This document shows positions 9,685 through 19,004 of a stretch of 35,921 nucleotides of DNA, in pieces (within the stretch, counting starts at the first letter, position 1; each line of letters begins with the position of its first letter). Below the pieces are notes generated by a model. It saw only the letters and a program-made list of their open reading frames with translations. It made no database searches and was not told where the DNA came from. Source of the stretch: Rubidibacter lacunae KORDI 51-2 (lineage in GTDB: Bacteria; Cyanobacteriota; Cyanobacteriia; Cyanobacteriales; Rubidibacteraceae); assembly GCF_000473895.1 (NCBI RefSeq), contig NZ_ASSJ01000007.1, positions 1 to 35,921 of the forward strand. The letters are read 5' to 3'. The position numbers were made by a program, and so were the translations under genes.

Positions 9685-9959
9685 CTCTCGCTCCCCCGAA
9701 TCATCCGGCTTGGGGGATTGTTTGTCGATGTAGTCGTGGGTGCGCTGGATTATCGATAACTCGTCCAAGATCGCCTCGGCAACGGATTTGTAGGAATTTG
9801 AATTCCCCAGCGCGGCCTCCCGAAGTGTAGAGGGAAAATATAAATTATTCTCTGCTCGAAAAGAAAAATCCTGGCGCGGAAAAGGGAAAGAGTGAAAAAG
9901 AGAAAAGCGATTATCTCGGTTGTCAAGTAGCAGCCTGTCATTGTGTTGCCGCTCTGCTC

Positions 9960-11114
<1,155 letters not shown>

Positions 11115-13391
11115 CTACGTCCTCGGCGCGGCGCACGCAACCCGGAAACCGATATTTATAGTTCTGAAGGAGAAGCGGGGATAGAAGCGGCGGAACGCAG
11201 AGCGGCACATCCCCGGACTGTCGTTCCAGCCGCCGCCGCGTATTATGCGTCTTGCGTCCTCATCTCGGTCCTCATCTCGGTCCTCCCAGGCGCTTCCATC
11301 ACACGGGACGACACCTTCCTCGTAACTCCCGTGCCATTGGTCCTGGCACCAATCCCAGACGTTTCCGTGCATATCATACAGGCCGAATTTGTTGGCGAAT
11401 AAAAACTGACCCACTGGCGTTGTCTCATCGCGCCATTCGCCTGTCGGCTCCCTGTCATAACTGTGGTAGCCGTTGTAGTTCGCCAACTCGGTTGTTATCG
11501 TGTCGCCGAAGTGGAAGGGTGTTTTCGTTCCCGCGCGGCACGCATACTCCCACTCCGCTTCGCTTGGCAGTCGATACGGACGTCCCGTGTGGGCGGCTAA
11601 GCGTTCGCAGAACTCCACTGCTTCGAACCAAGAAACCCCCTCGACAGGGCGACCGGCTCCACTGCTTTCAGACTGATTGGGTTGGAGTTCGATCTTTGCT
11701 TTGGTCAGTTTCGTCGCCACGAATCGCCACTGTGCCTGGGTCACCGGATAGCGCCCCAGGAAAAAGGGGGGTACCGTCACCTCGTGCTGCGGTCCTTCGT
11801 CGTCTTCTCGTTCATGTTCATCTTCGGGCGACCCCATCAAAAAAGTGCCGGCGGGTATCGCCATCATTAACATCACCGGTCCACCTCCTGCCAGGATCTC
11901 CACCCGATAATGCACGCGATGCTTGGTGGTTTGAACAACCCTTCCCTTACGGTTCACCGTCGGCACTTCGACGGTTAAGGACTGTAGCTCTGGTGGCAGT
12001 TTTGGTTTGATCCCTGCTTGCGAGCTAAGTAGAACCGTAGCAGTTACGATCGCATCTTCATATAACACCTGGAATGTCGGTCCGCTGGGAGCGACAATGC
12101 CATCAACAGAACTTTTGCCTTGTAAGTGCTTAACTTGGTACTGGCGGATTGCCTCGGCCCAATGCTCTTGACCTTCGGTATCGAGATTCGTTTCAAAATC
12201 TGCCAGAGTGGGCGTTTCTAGGACCTCACGTAGTGTTTCCTGAAACAGCTCCTGGTTTAACTCCAGCCCTCGTGACTTCAAGCGTCCAGTTAGGCGATCG
12301 CGAAGTTGCCGCAGAGACTCTAAGGTTCGGTCAAAAGAATTACCAGAAGACTCAGGCTGGTCAACTGAGGGTGTCTGACTAGCCCCAGGGCGATCCGGTT
12401 GTGGCTCATTTCTTTGTGGAGGTATGGGTTGATTATCAGCTCGGTCGCGCTCCCAGATCTTTTTCAGTGTCCTATCGTATCCTTGGATCGCCAATGAATT
12501 GCTAGGGTCGAATTTCATAGCTCTCTTGAAGTGTTTCTTTGCGTCTTCAAGGCGCTCTTCTAATTCGGCATTAGTAGCATCTAATAGCAGCAAGGAAAAA
12601 TCATAATCAGTTTTATACTGAGGCAGCAGAATAAAATGGGACTTGTAGTTTGGTTCGTAATCTGTAAAAGGTTTTTGCTGTGGCAAACTGAACTCCCTGC
12701 TCAACTCCAGCACTCTTTTGCGCACGTAGCTGCACAGACCCCCCACCGTCGCACAATTTTCATCCGCACGACCTTCTAAGGCCTCCATTAGAGCGTAGGT
12801 AAATATCCCTTGCTCCAACTGTTTGATCTCATAAGATTCCGCATCAACATCACAAGCAGATATGGTAATAACACCTTGCTGTTTGTTCATGCCATGTCCG
12901 CGTTTCTTCAATTTATTCTCGCTGAGACAACAGTCCGTCAAGAGAATGACATTATCTGCCCCGGAGTTACGTATTTTTCGCAAGACATGGTTTAGATCGA
13001 TTGCTGTATCCTCTAAAAGATTTGGATTCCCATCTTTAGGGATTAAATAATCAGTTCCTTGATTATGACTATACATACCATGGCCGCTGAAGAAAAACCA
13101 GAAATTGTCGCCTTCTTCATCAAGAATTGGGCTCTTGAAGAACTCGTGCAAAAACGAAAGAATGTTATTTTTCGTTGGTGCAGCAGGGATTATGACCCCT
13201 CTCTGAGACTTGATTTTAGGTGCGTCATCTGCGAAATAAAACACACGGCTGCTGGAATCGCAATTGGGTGATTCCCGTTTGGCTTTCTCCAGGAAATACT
13301 TTTGAACCCGTTCCGCATCCCGTTGGGCATAACGCAGGTTTCCCAGGTAGTCGTATTCATTGATGCCGATAACTAATGCCCAATCCACCAC
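11115..13391 (-). CDS. Metacaspase fused to an FGE-like C-lectin domain; candidate DGR target
   Basis: A 758-residue fusion. The caspase p20-like domain (about 1-260) has catalytic His104 in FFFSGHGMY and Cys155 in LLTDCCLS. A TPR-like pair of helices (about 275-315) and a Pro/Gln/Ser-rich linker follow, then a helical region with EHWAEAIRQYQVKHL. The C-terminal FGE-sulfatase-type domain (about 515-758) has IPAGTFLMGSP, PVTQAQWRFV, RLPSEAEWEYACRAG, GLYDMHGNVWDWCQD and final GFRVACA. The frame opens at 13454, but GTG at 13391 follows AGAAAGG at a good distance and lies 4 bases after the partner gene's stop. The last ~40 residues look like a diversified binding surface. Probably cytoplasmic: caspase as effector, lectin-like fold as sensor. 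The caspase half is more AT-rich than its surroundings. Confidence 0.9.
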   Translation of the reverse strand: MVDWALVIGINEYDYLGNLRYAQRDAERVQKYFLEKAKRESPNCDSSSRVFYFADDAPKIKSQRGVIIPAAPTKNNILSFLHEFFKSPILDEEGDNFWFFFSGHGMYSHNQGTDYLIPKDGNPNLLEDTAIDLNHVLRKIRNSGADNVILLTDCCLSENKLKKRGHGMNKQQGVITISACDVDAESYEIKQLEQGIFTYALMEALEGRADENCATVGGLCSYVRKRVLELSREFSLPQQKPFTDYEPNYKSHFILLPQYKTDYDFSLLLLDATNAELEERLEDAKKHFKRAMKFDPSNSLAIQGYDRTLKKIWERDRADNQPIPPQRNEPQPDRPGASQTPSVDQPESSGNSFDRTLESLRQLRDRLTGRLKSRGLELNQELFQETLREVLETPTLADFETNLDTEGQEHWAEAIRQYQVKHLQGKSSVDGIVAPSGPTFQVLYEDAIVTATVLLSSQAGIKPKLPPELQSLTVEVPTVNRKGRVVQTTKHRVHYRVEILAGGGPVMLMMAIPAGTFLMGSPEDEHEREDDEGPQHEVTVPPFFLGRYPVTQAQWRFVATKLTKAKIELQPNQSESSGAGRPVEGVSWFEAVEFCERLAAHTGRPYRLPSEAEWEYACRAGTKTPFHFGDTITTELANYNGYHSYDREPTGEWRDETTPVGQFLFANKFGLYDMHGNVWDWCQDQWHGSYEEGVVPCDGSAWEDRDEDRDEDARRIIRGGGWNDSPGMCRSAFRRFYPRFSFRTINIGFRVACAAPRT
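11119..11233 (-). other. Putative DGR variable region (VR)
   Basis: The final codons of the metacaspase-FGE gene encode a frame of fixed words (GGGWN, CRSA, NIGFRV) separated by positions that are Asn or Tyr in most relatives. Here they are Asp, Ser, Gly, Met, Phe, Arg, Tyr, Thr and Ile. Many of these codons end in C (CGC, TTC, TCC), as expected if AAC or TAC codons were changed at their adenines. No template repeat or reverse transcriptase is present in the window. Confidence 0.5.
11256..11285. repeat. 12-bp tandem repeat, 2.5 copies
   Basis: The unit GTCCTCATCTCG repeats in frame and encodes the acidic/basic stretch EDRDEDRDED on the minus strand. It lies between the conserved FGE core and the variable end, so its copy number may vary. 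Confidence 0.9.
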
Positions 13392-13395
13392 ATTC

Positions 13396-13782
13396 TTATA
13401 CCTTTCTACGCCCGAACTTAAGCTTGATGGCTCCCTTGGCAGCAGCTTCACCACCAGTCCCCAGGAGTTTTACTTCACCTTTTCCAGAAATCTCCACTGC
13501 CAACTCGATCTCGTTTAACTCTAAATTCGTCCCAGCAATTTTCTCCTGGGCACTGCTAAACATCTGCCCGATGCCATCTAGAAACTCCGACATCTGCTGT
13601 TCCAGAATGTCAGTGCCTACTTGCACCCCACGAGCCGCTAATGCTGCTGGCTGGCTCCAGATGTCCCTGTCACTATTCGGTCCGCTACCAATCTTTACAT
13701 TTCTCGCCCCTCCGGCGTTTTCCTCCTCTGGCTCCGCCGTCACAACCCAAATTTTCTTGGCTTGCTTTGTCTGTTCTTCCAT
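13396..13782 (-). CDS. Trypco1-like (CU044_2847-type) small partner protein
   Basis: A 128-residue protein. The last ~70 residues fit the trypsin-co-occurring domain 1 pattern: an amphipathic helical stretch (LEQQMSEFLDGIGQMFSSAQEK), then ELNEIELAVEISGKGEV with alternating beta residues, then a Gly/Ala turn (GTGGEAAAKG) and a closing basic strand AIKLKFGRR. The N-terminal 40 residues are polar. Family members are found beside trypsin-like or caspase-like effectors in predicted bacterial conflict systems; their exact role is not established. It lies 4 bases upstream of the metacaspase GTG, and its last codons supply that gene's ribosome site, so translation is coupled. It could be an adaptor or regulator of the protease. 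The similarity is by eye. Confidence 0.62.
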   Translation of the reverse strand: MEEQTKQAKKIWVVTAEPEEENAGGARNVKIGSGPNSDRDIWSQPAALAARGVQVGTDILEQQMSEFLDGIGQMFSSAQEKIAGTNLELNEIELAVEISGKGEVKLLGTGGEAAAKGAIKLKFGRRKV

Positions 13783-13808
13783 ATCCCTGCCTTGTTAAAA
13801 CCCTCACG

Positions 13809-14060
13809 CTATTCGGATGCAACCGCGCGATCGCGAGCGAGCTTCTCCCCCACGGCCAGCCGTACGTACTCCGAAGGTGACACATCAGCCGCTGACGCCG
13901 CTGCCAGAAACTCAGAATGCAAGGATCGTTGGCATCGCGATCGGTCCGGTTCGATTGCAGGCTCCCCCTTGCAGGAAAAAAACGCTCTTTGCATTTCTCT
14001 TTCGGATTTTTCTCCAGCCCGCTCCACGTGGTCAAAGCTTACCACAGCTATATCAAGCAA
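13809..14060 (-). pseudogene. Possible ribbon-helix-helix antitoxin remnant
   Basis: An 83-codon frame with only a TTG start at 14060, overlapping the end of the doc remnant. Its last 30 residues (EFLAAASAADVSPSEYVRLA and on) resemble the two helices of Arc/RHH-type antitoxins, but the expected N-terminal beta strand is missing and the first 50 residues look random. It may be a decayed gene or chance. Confidence 0.25.
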
Positions 14061-14438
14061 AGGCTATTTTGTTCGAGTCACGTTGCGACCTTTTATTAGG
14101 CTTCTTTTTGTGTCTCGCGGCTGTCAGCAACTCTAAGTTGAACATGGCTGACTCTACGTCTGGAGCGTCCAGCTCGATGCCGTTTACGTACCAAAATCTG
14201 TAAGTAGCGACGATGCAACCCGCTTGTTACCATCAACAAAAACAGCGATGTTTGAGAAGTGTGTATGCTTAGGGGCAGCTAATTGCCACAAGCTTATGCG
14301 GTCGCCATAGTAGTAAAGGTTATGAGCCCTACTCGTGGCAAACTCTGGAAGCCTCAACGAGTATTTCTTCCGAGCCGACAAGTATTGAAGCCGGCATGTA
14401 TCGAAAAAGTCAGGAGGACCGCCGATCGAGCGCCTCAA
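14053..14438 (-). pseudogene. Frameshifted Doc/Fic-family toxin remnant
   Basis: Two reading frames join to give a Doc-like (death-on-curing) protein. The first frame (to 14184) reads SRAHNLYYYGDRISLWQLA and then AVFVDGNKRVASSLL, which matches the Doc sequence before and through the Fic motif; the usual HPF is altered to AVF. The second frame continues YVNGIELDAPDVESAMFNLE, the sequence expected directly after the motif, and ends at TGA 14053. At least one frameshift near 14195-14205 separates them, another is likely near 14340, and the N-terminal part is unclear. Functional Doc phosphorylates EF-Tu; this copy cannot be active. No intact antitoxin is adjacent. Confidence 0.6.
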
Positions 14439-14565
14439 ACCCTTGCCTGGATGAGTGCTCGCGGATTTGAGCTTCCCTAAGTCAGTGCCATTCGCTAAAT
14501 GAAACGTTTAGCATCCGGCAGACTCTGCAGGCAATCGTGCCGCAAACAGTTCGAGCACCAAAACG

Positions 14566-15081
14566 CTAACGACAGAACAAGGTCTCGCGGGTGTCGCGTC
14601 CAGTAACGGGGTTGGTTCCCGCGGCAATGTCGCAAAGCTTGGCCTGTTCGTCGCGGCGGAGTAAGACGTCGGTGAAGTCTGCGCCATCGATAATCGCGCC
14701 GTCGAACCTGGCATTGGCTGCAAAAGCCCCTTCCAAGACGGCATCCGTCAAGTTGGCTTTAATCAATCGTGCAGAATCGAGCGTTGCATAACGCAAATTG
14801 GCGCCGGTCAGATTGGCTTCCTGAAGATTGGCCGCAAAGAAACTGACCCCAGCGAGGTTGGCATTACTAAAATCGCACTGACGCACGTTGGCCTTCGTGA
14901 AACTCGACTCGGTCAGGTCTCGCCCGGAAAAGTCCGTCCCGACGAGGATTTCCTTACCGTAGTCAAGCGCTGTCGCCTCCGGCATCGGACTCGAGACTAG
15001 TCCTATCAGAAAAAAAAGTGCGATTGCGAGTAAGGACAAGAGAGGAACGGAGCGCACGATCGCGAAGCCTCCAACGCTCAT
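14566..15081 (-). CDS. Exported pentapeptide-repeat protein
   Basis: A 171-residue protein with an N-terminal hydrophobic signal or anchor (about residues 8-32, VRSVPLLSLLAIALFFLIGL) and about 15 pentapeptide repeats of the A(D/N)LXX type (for example ANLQEANLTGANLRYATL), which fold as a right-handed beta-helix. It ends with a short C-terminal cap containing two Cys (KLCDIAAG and LFCR) that could form a disulfide. This resembles thylakoid-lumen pentapeptide proteins. GGGAG lies 7 bases before the ATG at 15081, which is why it is preferred to starts at 15093 and 15120. The function is unknown. It is divergent from lgt. Confidence 0.82.
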   Translation of the reverse strand: MSVGGFAIVRSVPLLSLLAIALFFLIGLVSSPMPEATALDYGKEILVGTDFSGRDLTESSFTKANVRQCDFSNANLAGVSFFAANLQEANLTGANLRYATLDSARLIKANLTDAVLEGAFAANARFDGAIIDGADFTDVLLRRDEQAKLCDIAAGTNPVTGRDTRETLFCR

Positions 15082-15277
15082 CAGCGCTCCCATCGTGCCA
15101 TTGCTGGGGCCTTCGCACAAGCAGCGCTGGGGTTGGATGGAAGGCAGCGATCGCCCACAGTCCCCTCAAACAGCGGGTGTTCCGCAGATTTTGTCGAGAC
15201 AGGCTCTAAACTCGCAAACCCGCCTGCTTTCGAGTGCTAGGATTGCTCACAGCTTGCGCGCGGATTTCGTGCGGGGC

Positions 15278-16150
15278 ATGTTTCACCCATGCGATGCGGA
15301 CGCCATCGCGCTTGCAATGTATCCACCTGTCGATCCGGTCATTGTCGAAGTCGGACCGCTGGCATTGCGCTGGTATGGCGTGCTGATGGTGACGGCAATC
15401 TTCACGGGAGCCTGGGTTGCCAGTCGCTACATCAAGCGTCAAGGGGACAATCCAGATAATCTCTGGGATATGCTCGTCTGGGTTCTGGTACCCGGCTTCT
15501 TAGGCGCGCGTTTATACTACGTCTTCGTTCAGTCGCCGCGCGGCACCGATGGACTCGGTCGCTATCTCGAGCACCCGATCGAAATCCTGCAGTTTTGGCG
15601 AGGCGGCATCCATATTTTCGGTGCCTTTATTGCAGGTAGTGCAGCGCTATGGCTCTACACGCGCTGGCACAAACTACCGCCGTTGAGATACCTCGACGCG
15701 ATCGCCCTCGGTTTGCCCCTGGCTCAAGCGATCGGTCGGTGGGGCAACTTCATCAACCAAGAACTGTACGGACCGCCAACGACGCTGCCGTGGGGATTGC
15801 GCATCGACGCGCAGCATCGTTTGTCGCCGTATAGCAATCTGCAGCAGTACCCCGACAGCGTGCGGTTCCAGCCGCTGTTTTTGTACGAGTCGCTGTGGAA
15901 CTTTATCGGTTTCGGGTTGATTTTTTGGCTGTCGCGTCGCTTCAAGAAGCAACTGCAACCCGGGGATATCTTACTGATGTACCTGATTTGGTATCCACTC
16001 GGTCGTTTTTGGATTGAGTTTCTCCGGACGGATTCTTGGTTTTTCTCCGGTACGCCATTCAATGTCGTCCATATCCTGTGTGCGGCGGCCATCTTGAGCG
16101 GGGCGATCGGTTTATATTGGCGGCACGGTCGCAAGCCCGCAGCCGGTTGA
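15278..16150 (+). CDS. lgt: Prolipoprotein diacylglyceryl transferase
   Basis: Lgt moves diacylglycerol from phosphatidylglycerol to the lipobox Cys of prolipoproteins in the plasma membrane, the first step of lipoprotein maturation. The 290-residue sequence has about seven hydrophobic segments. It carries LALRWYGVLM near the start, the catalytic-His region RGGIHIFGAFIAG, the Lgt signature GRWGNFINQELYG, and the conserved YPLGRFWIEFLRTD near the end. The frame opens at 15095, but the ATG at 15278 with GGGG just upstream gives the usual family length; an alternative ATG at 15317 (MYPPVDP) is nearly as good. Confidence 0.93.
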   Translation: MFHPCDADAIALAMYPPVDPVIVEVGPLALRWYGVLMVTAIFTGAWVASRYIKRQGDNPDNLWDMLVWVLVPGFLGARLYYVFVQSPRGTDGLGRYLEHPIEILQFWRGGIHIFGAFIAGSAALWLYTRWHKLPPLRYLDAIALGLPLAQAIGRWGNFINQELYGPPTTLPWGLRIDAQHRLSPYSNLQQYPDSVRFQPLFLYESLWNFIGFGLIFWLSRRFKKQLQPGDILLMYLIWYPLGRFWIEFLRTDSWFFSGTPFNVVHILCAAAILSGAIGLYWRHGRKPAAG

Positions 16151-16431
16151 GAGCCAGTGGATCGACCGGCTCTGGAAAGTTGCCGGAAGCTTTGGTAGTT
16201 AGCTCTCGCTGCTGTCCTGGCAGGCATCGAGTGGGGTCTGGTCTGATCGGTCTTCGCGCAAATGCCGACACAATTTTCGGTGGGGCAACTAGCAATGACA
16301 GACTTACCTAATGACAGTCTTATCGCGACGCGATCGGCGCGCAGTTATGCTCCCGCCGTTCTCGCGACAATTCAATCGGTAGTTCGGTTCAAACAATAGT
16401 TCGGTTATCAACTTATTCCTAAACTCCCTCA

Positions 16432-17820
16432 ATGCCGCATCCCCGCCTTGTTGTTATCGGTCTCGACTGCGCCGAACCGTCGCTCGTGTTCGATCGCTGG
16501 CGGGACGATCTGCCCCATCTCTCGAGCTTGATGGACCGCGGGCGTTACGGTCGCCTAGAAAGCTGTATTCCCGCGATTACCGTCCCGGCATGGTCCTGCA
16601 TGACCAGCGGCCGCGACCCCGGCGAGCTAGGCATTTACGGTTTTCGCAATCGCCTCGATCGCAGTTACGACAGCTTATCCATTGCTAATGGCAGTTTCGT
16701 AAAAGTGCCGCGATTGTGGGACATCTTGGGCGAAGCGGGTTGGACGGTTGCCGTTGTCAGCGTACCGGGGACTTATCCACCGCAGCTCGTCAATGGCGCG
16801 CTCGTTTCGGGGTTTCTCACGCCCAATACCGATGCGGAGTTCACCTATCCGTCCGGATTGGGAATGCAACTGCGCGCCTGGGTCGATCGCTATCTCTTCG
16901 ACGTGCCGGATTTTCGGTCGGACGACAAACCCAGGATCCTGCGAGACATCTACGACTTGTGCAATCAAACTTTTTCCTTGGCGCTGAACTTGCTGCGCGA
17001 TCGCGAACCCGACTTTCTGATGATGGTCGAGATGGGGCTGGACCGCTTGCAACACGCGTTTTGGAAGCACATGGACTCGCGCCACCCACTCCACGTGCCC
17101 GACTCGCCGTTTGCCCAGGTCATCCACGACTACTACTGCCATGTCGATCGCTGCATCGGACAATTGCTCGCTTGCTGTGGCGAAGATACCGCCGTTGCGG
17201 TTGTCTCCGACCACGGCGCGCAGCCGCTGATGGGCGGCTTCTGTCTCAATCAGTGGTTGATCGAGACGGGTTATCTCGTCCTGAAGTCCGCACCGACAGC
17301 ACCGATGCGCTTGCAGCCATCGCAAGTCGATTGGCAGCGCACCAAAGCGTGGGGAGCCGGCGGATATTACGGCCGCCTGTTCATGAACGTGCAAAACCGC
17401 GAACCCGATGGCATTATCCCGCTTGCCAGCTACCAACAAGAGCGCCAAAAGCTGATCGAGCACCTCGAAGCAATCCCCGGACCGGACGGTCGCCCGCTCG
17501 GCATCAAAGCCTATACGCCACAACAACTGTACCGACGCGTCCGCGGAGTTGCCCCGGACGCGATCGTTTACTTCCAGAACCTTGCTTGGCGATCGCTCGG
17601 CAGCGTGGGCACGGAGTCGCTGTATGCCCTGGAAAATGACACCGGACCCGATGACGCCAACCACGCTCAGCATGGTTTGTTCGTCTTCTGCGACCCGCAG
17701 CATCCAGGGGACGGCCGCGAGCTTACAGGCGCACAAATCTACGATGTCCTGCCGACGCTGCTCTCACGTTACGATATCGCCGCTCCTCCGCAGCTGCGCG
17801 GACGGGCACTCGCCTGGTAG
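16432..17820 (+). CDS. Alkaline-phosphatase-superfamily phosphodiesterase/nucleotide pyrophosphatase
   Basis: A 462-residue metalloenzyme-like protein of the type I phosphodiesterase family. The two-zinc ligands are visible in order: Asp12 in VIGLDCAEP, nucleophile Thr50 in ITVPAWSCMTSG, Asp/His in MGLDRLQHAFW, Asp-His in VSDHGAQPL, and His in HAQHGLFVF. There is no signal peptide, so it is probably cytoplasmic. The substrate is unknown; cyanobacterial relatives are annotated only generally. The start is an ATG followed immediately by the first motif strand. It lies 281 bases after lgt on the same strand, so it probably has its own promoter. Confidence 0.9.
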   Translation: MPHPRLVVIGLDCAEPSLVFDRWRDDLPHLSSLMDRGRYGRLESCIPAITVPAWSCMTSGRDPGELGIYGFRNRLDRSYDSLSIANGSFVKVPRLWDILGEAGWTVAVVSVPGTYPPQLVNGALVSGFLTPNTDAEFTYPSGLGMQLRAWVDRYLFDVPDFRSDDKPRILRDIYDLCNQTFSLALNLLRDREPDFLMMVEMGLDRLQHAFWKHMDSRHPLHVPDSPFAQVIHDYYCHVDRCIGQLLACCGEDTAVAVVSDHGAQPLMGGFCLNQWLIETGYLVLKSAPTAPMRLQPSQVDWQRTKAWGAGGYYGRLFMNVQNREPDGIIPLASYQQERQKLIEHLEAIPGPDGRPLGIKAYTPQQLYRRVRGVAPDAIVYFQNLAWRSLGSVGTESLYALENDTGPDDANHAQHGLFVFCDPQHPGDGRELTGAQIYDVLPTLLSRYDIAAPPQLRGRALAW

Positions 17821-18094
17821 CACACCCCACACCAATTCTGATGTCTTCGCCTATGTGGACGAGCATTCAGAGCGGCAAAAATGTCCCCATCACTAAACTT
17901 CACTTTTACGTGCAGCCGCGAATGGAATCTATCCGGACAAGAAAAGTTTGACCCAAAGATCTCTCTTGGTAGAGGTTTACGGGCATGTTCCCTTAACTTG
18001 ATCTCTGCCCAGAGACTGAAAGAGATTCGTGCCGTCGCGGTAGCGAATTCATCTACACCGGCCACAAACTTATTTGATGCACATCAATCGAACT

Positions 18095-18306
18095 AGGGCT
18101 TGCTGAAAAAGTCCACAAAACGTATTTAGAGGGCAGAGAGCATATGGAATCAGGCTTATACAATCTAGCTCCTGCTTTTTGGCGCGGATTCATGGCCCAA
18201 GTGCGAGAGTTTTAAGGCTCTGGTGCCTATAACCTTGCACTTTTCTGGCATAGAAAACGCTGAGAACTTTTCGATGCAGTCATTACAGCCATTTTCATCA
18301 AGCCCG
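18095..18306. mobile_element. MITE-like element, copy A (212 bp)
   Basis: The left end reads AGGGCTTGCTGAAAAAG, and the right end is its imperfect inverse. The element is flanked on both sides by AACT (18091-18094 and 18307-18310), a 4-bp target duplication. It has no coding capacity. It aligns over its full 212 bp with copy B, with substitutions scattered throughout. Confidence 0.85.
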
Positions 18307-18590
18307 AACTAGCTGTATCAATTCAAGAATGATATCTATTGACGTTATCGGCGCATTGCAAGGAAGGCTCTCTTAATTCGAGTGTTTTCGATGCTGCTTT
18401 CAACGCTGACGAAGGCTGGACTAACTCACTTCCGGACATCATCCACGATCGGAAACTTTTTCCCCGACGATTGTTTCGCGCGCCAGGAGTTTCTTATAGC
18501 GATCGCCTGCCACCTTCACAGGCGAGGGTGCTACCAAGACAGCGCAAAGAAAATCCGCAGAAAGGCAGGCTTGTGCAGCTGCCAATACAT

Positions 18591-18802
18591 AGGGCTTGCT
18601 GAAAAAGTCCACAAAGTAAATTTAGGGGACAGAGAGCTCATGAAATCAGGCTTTCGCCATCTAGCCCCAGATTTTCGCACCTAGATCTCGGCTCAAGTGC
18701 AAGGGTTTTGAGGCTCTAGCAACCATAAACTTGCACTTCTCTGACGCAGAAAACGCTGGAACCTTCTCGCTGAAACAATTCCAGCCTTTTTCAGCAAGCC
18801 CT
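18591..18802. mobile_element. MITE-like element, copy B (212 bp)
   Basis: A 17-bp perfect terminal inverted repeat (AGGGCTTGCTGAAAAAG at the left, its complement at the right) is flanked by ACAT at 18587-18590 and 18803-18806. An internal inverted repeat, AAGTGCAAG/CTTGCACTT, lies near the middle. The ends are better preserved than in copy A, so this insertion is probably younger. Confidence 0.88.
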
Positions 18803-19004
18803 ACATAGAGCCCAAGCGCAGCAGCGTCAACGTTCAATGCTCATTTATTTTGCACCTCGCTCATTTTGTACCTCAAGTATTTGAGCAGAGCTATAGTGCC
18901 GCTAGCAGTTTGCGCTCCTTAGCAGTAATGCCCAATGATGGGCTACCCTGCAAAGGATAGCCGCATCCAGTAGTGCCGGCCCAATTCGTGCTGACCGTTC
19001 GCCT

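Noticed and set aside
13392-13454. Upstream start for the metacaspase gene
   Set aside because: Would overlap the partner gene by 59 bases; the GTG at 13391 has an AGAAAGG ribosome site and starts the caspase fold directly.
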